Shown here piece after piece: positions 44,692 through 54,194 of a stretch of 64,000 nucleotides of DNA; within the stretch, counting starts at the first letter, position 1; each line of letters begins with the position of its first letter. A model generated the notes under the pieces. The model was not told the origin of the DNA. It was given only the letters and a program-made list of their open reading frames with translations, and made no database searches. This stretch comes from Candidatus Aminicenantes bacterium UBA6228 (GTDB taxonomy: Bacteria > Acidobacteriota > Aminicenantia > Aminicenantales > Saccharicenantaceae): the NCBI GenBank assembly GCA_002441005.1, contig DJWO01000009.1, forward strand, positions 248,001 to 312,000, read 5' to 3'. A program made the translations under genes and the position numbers.

Positions 44692-47507
44692 GTCTAAGCA
44701 GTGGTTCCAGAAAAACAAGGATTGAAACTAGCGGCCATAGGTGTTATCCTATGGCTGGTTATCGTCTAAGCAGTGGTTCCAGAAAAACAAGGATTGAAAC
44801 AAAGTCCGCTCTCCCTAAACATTGTCTTTATCGCTTTGTCTAAGCAGTGGTTCCAGAAAAACAAGGATTGAAACCTTTCTCTCTCTATGTCTGCACATTT
44901 CTTCACCAACGTCTAAGCAGTGGTTCCAGAAAAACAAGGATTGAAACCGAAATATACCTTCTCCCCAGGTCCGATACTATCCTGTCTAAGCAGTGGTTCC
45001 AGAAAAACAAGGATTGAAACTCTCGGTCTGCTCTTTTGGCTTTAGATATATTAAGTCTAAGCAGTGGTTCCAGAAAAACAAGGATTGAAACATTTCACCT
45101 ACCATCTCCACCTTCTTTTTCCAAACACTGTCTAAGCAGTGGTTCCAGAAAAACAAGGATTGAAACCGATTATCGGATAATATCCGCTTTTCTTATAGTC
45201 TGGTCTAAGCAGTGGTTCCAGAAAAACAAGGATTGAAACATCCCTGTCTCTCGCTCGTAAGCCTCTTTCCATCGCCTGTCTAAGCAGTGGTTCCAGAAAA
45301 ACAAGGATTGAAACCATCTATATGGCAAATCTAATCTCAGATGACATCGGTCTAAGCAGTGGTTCCAGAAAAACAAGGATTGAAACTAGATGATTCTTAT
45401 GATGGTCCGAAAAATAAAGCAGAGTCTAAGCAGTGGTTCCAGAAAAACAAGGATTGAAACCTGATACTGAAACTGCCAATACTTCAGCCCCCGGCCAGGT
45501 CTAAGCAGTGGTTCCAGAAAAACAAGGATTGAAACATCCTTTCTCGCAACTACAAAATGTCACTTTCTCACGTCTAAGCAGTGGTTCCAGAAAAACAAGG
45601 ATTGAAACCTCATATCACCCTTCCTTTTTCACTCTCGGTTTCATTGTCTAAGCAGTGGTTCCAGAAAAACAAGGATTGAAACCAGAAAAGCAACCAAGGT
45701 TGACGCCAGAGAAAGAGTCTAAGCAGTGGTTCCAGAAAAACAAGGATTGAAACTATTTCGTCACACCATCACCAGAACTATTCCATGAAAGTCTAAGCAG
45801 TGGTTCCAGAAAAACAAGGATTGAAACCAGAAGTATGCCTCAAGTGAGGGGGAGAAGAGATGAGTCTAAGCAGTGGTTCCAGAAAAACAAGGATTGAAAC
45901 GTTCCGAGACAGCTCTTTATACCGCGCTCGGATTAGGTCTAAGCAGTGGTTCCAGAAAAACAAGGATTGAAACTAATGATAATAAAACTTATAGAGGAGG
46001 TAAGAAATGGTCTAAGCAGTGGTTCCAGAAAAACAAGGATTGAAACCAAGTCCATTTATCACGCTCGTATATTTGCTTGCGTGTCTAAGCAGTGGTTCCA
46101 GAAAAACAAGGATTGAAACTTTATTCTTTCTCTACTTGTATTGTAAATTTTCACTTGTCTAAGCAGTGGTTCCAGAAAAACAAGGATTGAAACGCGTGCA
46201 AGGAAGTCCTGTCGCTGTGTCGATACAAGTCTAAGCAGTGGTTCCAGAAAAACAAGGATTGAAACTCATCTACCCCGCCTTCTACCCTCTCTCTCAATTA
46301 TCGTCTAAGCAGTGGTTCCAGAAAAACAAGGATTGAAACATGATTCTACTTCCTTTTGAGCGGTTTCTTTTACTGTCTAAGCAGTGGTTCCAGAAAAACA
46401 AGGATTGAAACTCAATGCCTCCATTATCGCAACTGCTTTGGCTTGTTGTCTAAGCAGTGGTTCCAGAAAAACAAGGATTGAAACATCTACCTGTGAAAAC
46501 AGGTAAAAAACGAGGGCTAAGTCTAAGCAGTGGTTCCAGAAAAACAAGGATTGAAACTTGCCTGAGCCGGTGGCCTGGGATAATCACCTGATGGTCTAAG
46601 CAGTGGTTCCAGAAAAACAAGGATTGAAACATCTGTAAAATGTCCTCTGCTTTGTATTTCCTACCTTCGTCTAAGCAGTGGTTCCAGAAAAACAAGGATT
46701 GAAACACAATCCCTCAGGCTTGGATACCCCATTGCCTGAAAGTCTAAGCAGTGGTTCCAGAAAAACAAGGATTGAAACATTCCTACTTGGACAGGGTGCT
46801 AATCCAGCAAGACTGTCTAAGCAGTGGTTCCAGAAAAACAAGGATTGAAACTAGCTGTTGTATAAATCTCTCATGTTTCTTCCTCCTTGTCTAAGCAGTG
46901 GTTCCAGAAAAACAAGGATTGAAACAATTTTCTAAAACCATAGGTAAAAGCAGTTTCCTGGGTCTAAGCAGTGGTTCCAGAAAAACAAGGATTGAAACGC
47001 CCTCCTCTGCCGCAATCGCCACGTCCGCCTTGTCGTCTAAGCAGTGGTTCCAGAAAAACAAGGATTGAAACAAGCTGGCAGCATTGATTGAGGGACAGGT
47101 TATATACCAGGTCTAAGCAGTGGTTCCAGAAAAACAAGGATTGAAACCCGTTTTAAGTAAGTAAATTTGCGGTGTAAGTCCAGGCGTGTCTAAGCAGTGG
47201 TTCCAGAAAAACAAGGATTGAAACTCTCCCTTTAGCTTGCCTGGCCAAAATGACTCAGGAGTCTAAGCAGTGGTTCCAGAAAAACAAGGATTGAAACTAG
47301 TCTCATAAGGATAAATCGCCTGACCATTTTTTGGTCTAAGCAGTGGTTCCAGAAAAACAAGGATTGAAACCCTATCGGTTTAGGTGCGGCTGCCTTTTGG
47401 CTGATGTCTAAGCAGTGGTTCCAGAAAAACAAGGATTGAAACCCGATAACAAACACCGCCCGATAAATCTCGTCAAGTCTAAGCAGTGGTTCCAGAAAAA
47501 CAAGGAT
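44692..47507 (+). CRISPR. Type I-B CRISPR array, 39 repeats and 38 spacers
   Basis: 37-base repeat beginning GTCTAAGCAGTGG, with CCAGAAAAACAAGG in the middle and ending ATTGAAAC (the usual type I-B 3' handle). I counted 39 repeat starts from 44692 to 47477; spacers are about 34-38 bases and all differ. The repeats look identical except the last (47477), which loses its final ATTGAAAC after AAGGAT, marking the old end. Repeats and spacers run in the same direction as the cas operon. Antisense reading gives repetitive peptides that are not genes. Confidence 0.98.
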
Positions 47508-47524
47508 AAATAGGCTTCTCTAAC

Positions 47525-47560
47525 AGTTCACTTTTCAAGCGTAAAGAGTTCACTTTTCAA
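47525..47560. repeat. Two direct copies of AGTTCACTTTTCAA
   Basis: Perfect 14-base copies at 47525-47538 and 47547-47560 (22-base period, two helical turns), framed by ACAGTT and AACTGT. They lie just upstream of the ATPase promoter and could be operator sites, for example of the GbsR-type regulator; this is inference. Confidence 0.5.
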
Positions 47561-47588
47561 CTGTAACTAACATAAGTAACGTTCAGTA

Positions 47589-47617
47589 TTGACAGAATGT
47601 TGAGAACTTGGTAGACT
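47589..47617 (+). promoter_or_regulatory. Sigma-70 type promoter for the P-type ATPase
   Basis: TTGACA (47589-47594), 17-base spacer, TAGACT (47612-47617). Perfect -35 and spacing, -10 with four of six matches. Initiation near 47624 would leave a leader of about 110 nt. Confidence 0.55.
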
Positions 47618-47641
47618 GCATAAAGTTATGAAAACACGGTT

Positions 47642-47715
47642 GGGGCGGGGACATCCAAAGGACTCCCCGTTTAGGCTAGATAAAAAACAAAGCCCGGAAG
47701 CTCAAAAGCTGCCCC
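47642..47715 (+). promoter_or_regulatory. Folded leader of the P-type ATPase gene
   Basis: GGGGC (47642-47646) can close with GCCCC (47711-47715) around two hairpins: GGGGA/TCCCC (47647-47651 with 47664-47668) and AGCT-CAAA-AGCT (47699-47710). The compact junction sits 10 bases before the ribosome-binding site (AGAGGAAAA). No match to a riboswitch class that I know. No T-run for an intrinsic terminator. Confidence 0.35.
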
Positions 47716-47734
47716 TGTATAGAGGAAAATAATC

Positions 47735-50311
47735 ATGCCATCAACACCTCAATTCAATGGCCTGACGACTGCAGAAGTCGAAGAACGGCGCCGTCAGTAC
47801 GGCCCCAATGCTCTCCCCCAGGGCAAGAAAACCTCGGTTCTGACCATTTTCTTTAACCAGTTCAAGAACCCACTGGTCTACATCATCCTGGTAGCCGCGG
47901 CCATCTCGCTGGCCGTTGGCGAATATGGCGACTTTGCCATTATTATGGTAGTCGTCGTACTGGACGCCATTCTGGGGTTCGTTCAGGAGTACAAGGCCCA
48001 GGGCACTTATATTGCCCTCAAAGGCCTGCTCAAGCCCACAACCACCGTTATACGTAATGGAGAGCGGCAGGAGATCGAAGTCCGGGATCTGGTTCCCGAT
48101 GATATCGTCCTGCTCAATGCCGGTGAGCATATACCGGGCGATGGAGAAATTCTCGAGGCGCTCAAGTTGACTGTCGAAGAAGCCATTCTCACCGGCGAAA
48201 GTGAACCAGTGGTCAAGACGACCGAGGCCGACCAGAACCAGGCCTTTATGGGCACTATTGTTCTCACCGGGCGAGGAGTGATGCGGGTGACGGCCACCGG
48301 AGCCAACACCGAGCTGGGTCGAATCGCCACCAGCCTTCACGAGGAAATCGAAGAGAAAACACCGCTCCAGATTCGCCTGGAAGCTTTCAGCCGGACACTT
48401 ACCAGGCTGGTACTGGCGATTACTGCAGCCATCTTTATTGTCGGTCTCATCTCAGGCCGTCAGGTCGTCGAAATGCTGCGAACCTCCATCATCCTGGCCA
48501 TTGCCGCTGTGCCTGAAGGCCTGTTGATTGCTGTGACCGTCATCCAGGTATTGGGGATGCGCAAAATCCTCAAGCGCAATGGCCTGGTTAAACGCCTCCT
48601 GGCCGTGGAGACACTCGGCTCGGTGACAACCATCTGCACGGATAAAACCGGCACCCTAACTGAGGGCCGAATGCGAGTGACTCGCTGCGAGGTCAACAAC
48701 GACGAGCGGGCTATGGAAGTAATGGTTTACTGTAATGACCTGGAAGGCCCGGTAGACGCAGCCCTCTGGGATTATGCCCGGGGACAACTCGGCCGCGACC
48801 CGCAGGATATGGCCAACGCCGCGGAGCGGGTGGGAGAAGAGCTGTTCAGCAGCGAGACCAAATTCATGATTACAGCCAACCGCGTCGCTGGTGAGACAAT
48901 CTACTACCTCAAGGGCGCACCGGAGATTGTGCTGGGCATGTGTTCAGCTGATGACGAGGCCCGGCGCCGCATCCTGTCACAGGTGGAGCAGTGGGCTGGC
49001 GAAGGATTACGGCTGCTGGGACTGGCCTATCGTCCCGGCGGACTTTCTGACGATCACAGCGGCTACAACTGGGTGGGCCTGGTGGCCATGGAAGATCCCA
49101 TCCGCGAGGGAGTTCAGGAGGCCATCCAGATTGCCAGACGAGCCGGCATTAAGATTAAGATGATAACTGGCGACTACCGCAAGACCGCCGAACGGATTGC
49201 CACCATGATCAGTCTCGTTACCGGTCCCGGTCAGGTCATAGATGGCGACGAGCTAAATCAACTCAGCGATGAAGAGCTGGCCCAGCACATCCAGGACATA
49301 GCCGTTTTTGCCCGCATCCGGCCGCATGACAAGCTGCGCATTGTCAAGGCCCTGCAGGCCCGCGGCGAAATCACGGCTATGGTCGGTGATGGAGTCAACG
49401 ATGCTCCAGCTCTCAAGCGGGCCAATATCGGCGTGGTGGTGGGCACCGCCACCGACGTGGCTAAAGAGACGGCTGATTTAATCCTGCTGGACAACAACTT
49501 CAAGACTATCGTCGCCGCCATTGAGGAAGGCCGGGTCATCTTCGAAAACATCCGCAAGGTGGTAGCCTACACCCTTTCCAACTCTTTCGCTGAGGTATTG
49601 CTGGTCTTCGGCGCGATGCTACTCGGTTGGCCTGCACCGTTACTGGTTGCCCAGATCCTGTGGATTCACCTGATTTGCGACGGTCCATCCGATATCGTCC
49701 TGGGTTTCGAGCCAAAAGAAAATGGAATTATGGAAGAGCCGCCCAAGCCATTGACTGAGCCGATTCTGAACCGCCTGGGGCTATCGCTGATTGCTATCAT
49801 CAGCATCGCCAGCTCGGTGGTGGGGCTGGCTTTGTTCGGTCATTATTATCTGCAGCACCAGGATCCGACTGTTGGGCGGAGCTTTATCTTTGCCAGCTTT
49901 GCTATCAACTCGATGATCTACATCTTCGCTTATCGCAGTCTGCGCCGTCCGATCATCCGCACCGCACCGCTCAGTGCCAATAAACCACTGGTCTGGACTG
50001 TGGCTGGCGGAGTTGGGGTGGCCTTGTTGCCCTTTGTCATTCCGGGGCTGAGGAAGGTATTGTCAATTGTGCCACTTAACTTAGGACAGTCCTTGCAGGT
50101 CGCTGGCGTGGCCGTGGGCCTTTTGATGGTGGTAGAGATAGGCAAGTGGATTACCAACAGGCGTCATCCTCTTGTTACTTCGAAAGTAGCTGTTCAGACC
50201 GGGTATAACCCAAATCCGGACGCTGATGACGACCAGTTGACCAGACCTCAACCGCCGCGGTCTAGTTTTAATGGCCGCTGGTCAAAAAATGACAGGAGTC
50301 ACCATAAATAA
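47735..50311 (+). CDS. P2-type cation-transporting ATPase
   Basis: 858 aa. Order: N-terminal cation-ATPase domain (LTTAEVEERRRQYGPNALP), first membrane pair, actuator with ILTGESEPV (about 152), membrane segment with AAVPEGLLIAVTV (about 258), phosphorylation motif CTDKTGTLTEG (about 300), nucleotide domain, MVGDGVNDAPALKRA (about 549), and C-terminal membrane helices. PEGL (not CPC) indicates Ca2+/Na+/Mg2+/K+ rather than heavy-metal transport; which ion is not clear. A hydrophilic tail of about 40 residues follows. The nucleotide-binding domain looks short. The gene is GC-richer than the adjoining CRISPR-Cas locus, as if separately acquired. Confidence 0.9.
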   Translation: MPSTPQFNGLTTAEVEERRRQYGPNALPQGKKTSVLTIFFNQFKNPLVYIILVAAAISLAVGEYGDFAIIMVVVVLDAILGFVQEYKAQGTYIALKGLLKPTTTVIRNGERQEIEVRDLVPDDIVLLNAGEHIPGDGEILEALKLTVEEAILTGESEPVVKTTEADQNQAFMGTIVLTGRGVMRVTATGANTELGRIATSLHEEIEEKTPLQIRLEAFSRTLTRLVLAITAAIFIVGLISGRQVVEMLRTSIILAIAAVPEGLLIAVTVIQVLGMRKILKRNGLVKRLLAVETLGSVTTICTDKTGTLTEGRMRVTRCEVNNDERAMEVMVYCNDLEGPVDAALWDYARGQLGRDPQDMANAAERVGEELFSSETKFMITANRVAGETIYYLKGAPEIVLGMCSADDEARRRILSQVEQWAGEGLRLLGLAYRPGGLSDDHSGYNWVGLVAMEDPIREGVQEAIQIARRAGIKIKMITGDYRKTAERIATMISLVTGPGQVIDGDELNQLSDEELAQHIQDIAVFARIRPHDKLRIVKALQARGEITAMVGDGVNDAPALKRANIGVVVGTATDVAKETADLILLDNNFKTIVAAIEEGRVIFENIRKVVAYTLSNSFAEVLLVFGAMLLGWPAPLLVAQILWIHLICDGPSDIVLGFEPKENGIMEEPPKPLTEPILNRLGLSLIAIISIASSVVGLALFGHYYLQHQDPTVGRSFIFASFAINSMIYIFAYRSLRRPIIRTAPLSANKPLVWTVAGGVGVALLPFVIPGLRKVLSIVPLNLGQSLQVAGVAVGLLMVVEIGKWITNRRHPLVTSKVAVQTGYNPNPDADDDQLTRPQPPRSSFNGRWSKNDRSHHK

Positions 50312-50447
50312 GCAATTAGCTGGAAAGAACTCTGGCTGCTTGGCATCAAATGTTGTTCGTAGTAACATACTGTTGTCTATCCGGCGCCAGGACCGGTGGC
50401 AAAAGCACTGGCCAGTAATTTGGGCAAAGAGGAAAGGAAACGTCAAT

Positions 50448-50921
50448 ATGCCTGAACGTTACTATGAACAAAAACACTTCATAGAGGACATCAGCCTCTA
50501 TTTTGAACAGATGGGCATCCCGCGGATGGCTGGCCGGATCCTGGGTGTCTTGCTGATTGCCAACCCTCCCGAACAGTCTATTGACGACCTGTGCGAACGG
50601 CTGCAGGCCAGTAAAAGCGCCGTCAGCACCAGCGCCCGCTTGCTCAGTGAGATGGGATTGATTGAGCGGGTTCCCTCACCAAGACCGCGCCGCATCTATT
50701 TTCGTTTTCTCCCTGGCGGCTGGGTGACCTTTATGCGCATGTACTTACGGATGATGGCCTCACTGCATCAGATTGCCGAGCAGGGCCTGGAGTTGCTCAA
50801 AGATGAAGATCCGGCCTTGCGCGAACGCTTGCAAGAAGCGCATGATATGTTCTCTTTGATTGAAGACGCCCTCCCCGGTCTGCTCAAACGCATCGAGGAA
50901 CAGCGAGGGATTTCCGGCTAA
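50448..50921 (+). CDS. GbsR/MarR-family transcriptional regulator
   Basis: 157 aa from ATG 50448 (GGAAAGGAAA upstream). Winged helix: MAGRILGVLLIANPPEQSIDDLCERL, ASKSAVSTSARLLSEMGLIERV (recognition helix and turn) and a wing PRPRRIYFRF; the C-terminal helices (MRMYLRMMASLHQIAEQG) probably dimerise. GbsR-type proteins control osmotic or ion-related genes. It follows the ATPase by 136 bases on the same strand, so it is a good candidate for its regulator. Confidence 0.85.
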   Translation: MPERYYEQKHFIEDISLYFEQMGIPRMAGRILGVLLIANPPEQSIDDLCERLQASKSAVSTSARLLSEMGLIERVPSPRPRRIYFRFLPGGWVTFMRMYLRMMASLHQIAEQGLELLKDEDPALRERLQEAHDMFSLIEDALPGLLKRIEEQRGISG

Positions 50922-51275
50922 CCGGAACAACCGCCAGTTCTTCCTGGCTGCAGGCCATCATTACCTCGTCTGCTAAGGCAATAGCTCTTCATCAGGAACT
51001 CAAGCCCCATCACGCTTTGTTAACCAGCTTAGTTTCTCGGGTTTTATTTAAGAGCAGATTGTGGTTCTAAATGACCCGCCTGAGTCACTGCCAACCTTCT
51101 TTTTAACTTCTCCGGGTTCTAAATTAATACCAGGTTGGTGGTTTTTTGGTTCGCGGTCTGAATAGAGGGTAAGCTGGACGGCCGATATGACCGGAGAGAA
51201 AATTCAGTTAAACTAATCAGAAGAAATGTGATAAAAAAGGTAATTAATCTTTAATAATATCGGGAGGAGAATTAC
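50922..51275. other. Intergenic region, no gene seen
   Basis: 354 bases between the regulator and the amidohydrolase. No open frame with a ribosome-binding site and no strong promoter boxes; AT-rich from about 51200, with GGGAGGAG directly before the amidohydrolase start. Confidence 0.4.
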
Positions 51276-52607
51276 ATGAAAAACAAAAAACAGCATTCAA
51301 AACAAGCTAAGCTTTTTATTCTCGTCACCCTTTTGTTGGTTCTCGTCATAGCTTCTTTTGCCTTTTCTGGCTTGACGACAGTAGCCGCCACGGGCACCAC
51401 CGCTCAGAAGAAGGACGCACCAAAGCCAGCCCTCATAGCCGTAGTTGGCGGGACACTCATTGATGGCACCGGGAAAGAGCCTCTCCCCAATAGTGTCATT
51501 CTGATCGAAGGTAATAAGATTAAGGCGGTCGGCCCGGCCACTCAGATTAAAATCCCGAAGGAAGCTCAAAAAATCGAAGCAACTGGAAAATTCATTCTGC
51601 CTGGATTTATTGACTGCCATATTCACCTTGGCACCGAGACTTCAAGTCTTGAATATTACAGGGATAGTAACAGCCTCGCCACACTCCGCGCCCTCCAGCT
51701 CATGAATAATTATTTGCAATGCGGTGTCACAGCCGTCCGCGATGTTGGCTCGCCTGTCGAGACCATGCAGGCTCTGGTGCGGGCCCAGAGAAACGGCTAC
51801 CTGGACAGCATCAGGCTTTATCCCTGCGGCGACCTGATCACCATCACCGGCGGCCATGCCTACTCCATGCATGGCGCCCTGGCGGTTAATGGACCGTGGG
51901 AATGGCGCAAAGCTGTCCGTGAGATGTATGCTGCTGGCTTCAAACACATCAAGATTTCTCCGCAGTTCACCCTGGAGGAAGCCAGGGCCGCCGTCGAAGA
52001 AGCCAGAACACTTGGCCTCCACATCACGGCTCATGGCGGAGGAGGCTCTGACACCATCCCCCCGACCATGACCAACATTGCTATCAAAGCCGGTGTTGAA
52101 TGCATCGAACACCTCAACGAAATGGACGATGAAGCCCTCGACCTGATGGCTGAAAAGGGCGTGTTTAATGTCCCGACTCTCCAGACTTATTACGCCAGCT
52201 ACCAGCGAAATGACATCAGCTCTTTTCTGATTGAAAAGCGCGGCTGGTCAATGGCCATGCACGAGACCCTCTTTAAAAAAGCCTATGCCCGCCATATCCT
52301 GATGGGGATCGGCACGGATGCCAATGGCGAATACCGCGAAATGTACCCCGGCATCTATTTTGATGAGATGCGCTATTTTGTCCGGCTGGGGATGAGCCCG
52401 ATGGAAGCCATTGTTTGCGCAACGAGAAATGGCGCTCGCATCCTGGGCCTCGAAGATGAGCTGGGGACAATCGAAGCGGGCAAAGCAGCCGACCTCCAGA
52501 TTGTCAGGGATAACCCGCTCAAGTCATTTGACAACCTCGGCCATCCCGAGCTGGTGATTCTGCGGGGCAAATTAACATGGGGTCGGGCCAGCGGATCTTC
52601 TTTATAA
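51276..52607 (+). CDS. Exported amidohydrolase (imidazolonepropionase/prolidase-like)
   Basis: 443 aa. Signal peptide (about 1-38), then an amidohydrolase barrel: GTLIDGTGKEPL and LPGFIDCHIHLG (HxH metal ligands), HIKISPQF (bridging Lys), LHITAHGGGG and CIEHLNEMDD (His ligands), MGIGTDANGEYREM (Asp), ending in EAGKAADLQIV. Hydrolyses a C-N bond, perhaps in a dipeptide or cyclic amide. The last codons (GRASGSSL and the stop) come from the repeat starting at 52577; the natural C-terminus may have been replaced. Confidence 0.88.
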   Translation: MKNKKQHSKQAKLFILVTLLLVLVIASFAFSGLTTVAATGTTAQKKDAPKPALIAVVGGTLIDGTGKEPLPNSVILIEGNKIKAVGPATQIKIPKEAQKIEATGKFILPGFIDCHIHLGTETSSLEYYRDSNSLATLRALQLMNNYLQCGVTAVRDVGSPVETMQALVRAQRNGYLDSIRLYPCGDLITITGGHAYSMHGALAVNGPWEWRKAVREMYAAGFKHIKISPQFTLEEARAAVEEARTLGLHITAHGGGGSDTIPPTMTNIAIKAGVECIEHLNEMDDEALDLMAEKGVFNVPTLQTYYASYQRNDISSFLIEKRGWSMAMHETLFKKAYARHILMGIGTDANGEYREMYPGIYFDEMRYFVRLGMSPMEAIVCATRNGARILGLEDELGTIEAGKAADLQIVRDNPLKSFDNLGHPELVILRGKLTWGRASGSSL

Positions 52608-52766
52608 TCAATAAGTTCGCACGGACCCAGTCAAACTAGTCCCGGGGACTGGTAGCGGAAGAATATTACAATCCGGTTTTTAGACTTCGGGTTTGTATCA
52701 CTCTGGATCAGGCACGATAACAACTAAATGATTGATAATAAATAAGTTACTGAGGCCCGACCCCAT
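52577..52766. repeat. Paired inverted repeat, GGGTCGGGCC family, between convergent genes
   Basis: Left arm ATGGGGTCGGGCCAGCGG (52577-52594) continuing to ATAATCAATAAGTT (to about 52616), and right arm AATAAATAAGTTACTGAGG to CCCGACCCCAT (about 52738-52766). Same family as 34099-34357. The left arm encodes the last 9 codons and stop of the amidohydrolase; the right arm encodes the last 5 codons and stop of the flavoprotein on the other strand. Confidence 0.75.
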
Positions 52767-54006
52767 CTTTGGGACGGATGTCCTTTTTCCCGGCCATACT
52801 CATCCGGGCTGGCACAAACGGTATCGGTCTTCCCTTGAGCAGCCAGTGCCAGTAAACCCATTCAAAAGCCAGCTTCGACCAGTGGTTAATCCGCGTTTCC
52901 TCGAGAAGCGACATCGGCCCGATGACCGGAATGGGGTATTTCCCGGGCAGTGGCTCGACTTTCTCATTATAATCAATAACCACCGCCCGCCCGAAGCCCG
53001 TTTCGATAAAACAATTGGCGTGGCCGTCAAATTCTTCCTCCACTGGCTTTCCATCAATCTCCGCCAGGATAATTTTATCGAGAATTTCAGAGGCAAAATG
53101 AGCCACTGCCCCGGCTTTTGTCCAGGCAGTGGCGGCCGCATCGCCGATGACAAAAATATCGGCATATTTTTCAGACCGAAAGCCACTTCGATCGACGGGC
53201 ACATAATTCATCTCATCGCCCAGGCCCGAGCGTTTGATCAACTCTGAGCCCATATTGGTCGGGATGGTGACCAGCAGGTCAAAAGCCACCTGCCGCCCGT
53301 CATAGCCAATGACTTTACCGCTCTCTGCCTCAACTTTTTCTGCCATGAAAAAGCTTTCGACTTCAATTTGTTTTTTAGCCTGAAGGTCACCCAGAAAACG
53401 GGTGGCCACCGGTTTGGTAAAAGCTCCCGAGATCGGCGTGAGATAAATAATTTTGATGTTATCGCGTACTCCCCTTTTTTTAAAATACCAATCAGCCAGA
53501 AAGGCAAACTCGAGCGGTGAAACATTGCATTTAATCGGCATTTCATTGAGGTGGACAACAAGCCTGCCTTCCCGGAACTCTTCAAGTTTCTTAGCCAGGG
53601 CAGTGGCTCCGTCCAGCGAATAATAATCAAAGATATTCTGCCGCCAGCCGTCAAGTAGACCGGGCGTTTCCTCCGGGCAGGTATGGTTACCGGTGGCAAT
53701 AAGGAGAAGATCATAATTTAGTTCCTCTCCATCGGCCAGTTTTATAGCCTTCTGCTCGGGCTTAATCTCCTCAACCTCCCTGGTTATAAATTCAACACCC
53801 CGGGGCAGCAGAGCCGACCGCCGTCTCAGCAGGTCTTCCGGCTGATAAAAGCCAAAGGGCACAAACAAAAAGCCCGGTTGATAATAATGGTTATCATCCC
53901 GGTCAACTACGGTTATCTTCCAGCCGCGCTGGCGGAGCGGCCCGGCCAGTTTGTTAGCCATAATCGTCCCGCCTGTTCCAGCTCCCAGAATGACCAGATT
54001 GTTCAT
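52747..54006 (-). CDS. FAD-dependent pyridine nucleotide-disulfide oxidoreductase, SQR-like
   Basis: 419 aa. N-terminal Rossmann motif VILGAGTGGTIMANKL, YYQPGFLFVPFG, LLLIATGNHTCPEETPG, second nucleotide site region PIKCNVSPLEFAFLADW, and FVIGDAAATAWTKAGAVAHF near the FAD. Three Cys (in HTCPEE, IKCNVS and ANCFIETG) sit where sulfide:quinone oxidoreductases have theirs. The C-terminal amphipathic stretch (WSKLAFEWVYWHWLLKG) suits membrane attachment. Likely oxidises sulfide or polysulfide to quinone; other substrates are possible. Last residues come from a repeat element. Confidence 0.82.
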   Translation of the reverse strand: MNNLVILGAGTGGTIMANKLAGPLRQRGWKITVVDRDDNHYYQPGFLFVPFGFYQPEDLLRRRSALLPRGVEFITREVEEIKPEQKAIKLADGEELNYDLLLIATGNHTCPEETPGLLDGWRQNIFDYYSLDGATALAKKLEEFREGRLVVHLNEMPIKCNVSPLEFAFLADWYFKKRGVRDNIKIIYLTPISGAFTKPVATRFLGDLQAKKQIEVESFFMAEKVEAESGKVIGYDGRQVAFDLLVTIPTNMGSELIKRSGLGDEMNYVPVDRSGFRSEKYADIFVIGDAAATAWTKAGAVAHFASEILDKIILAEIDGKPVEEEFDGHANCFIETGFGRAVVIDYNEKVEPLPGKYPIPVIGPMSLLEETRINHWSKLAFEWVYWHWLLKGRPIPFVPARMSMAGKKDIRPKDGVGPQ

Positions 54007-54194
54007 TGCTTTTTTATTCCACTACCTTTCTTATCTTACAATTCTTTAAACTGTTGTCTGTTTTTTGTTTTCCTGCCGTTTATGTTCTACCAGCCTTCTC
54101 AGGTCCTCTCTTTTTATTTAGACTTGAGTGCCGTCCTTTATTGTAATTATTCTAAAAATATATTAAGTATAAACTTATACTAATTCTAATAATG

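Noticed and set aside
45132..47456. Minus-strand open frames across the CRISPR array (repetitive peptides containing SLFFWNHCLD)
   Set aside because: They are translations of the repeats, with period equal to the repeat unit; not genes.
48007..49557. Several long minus-strand open frames opposite the P-type ATPase
   Set aside because: Shadows of a GC-rich coding strand; the ATPase has all family motifs in its frame and the antisense peptides do not resemble proteins.
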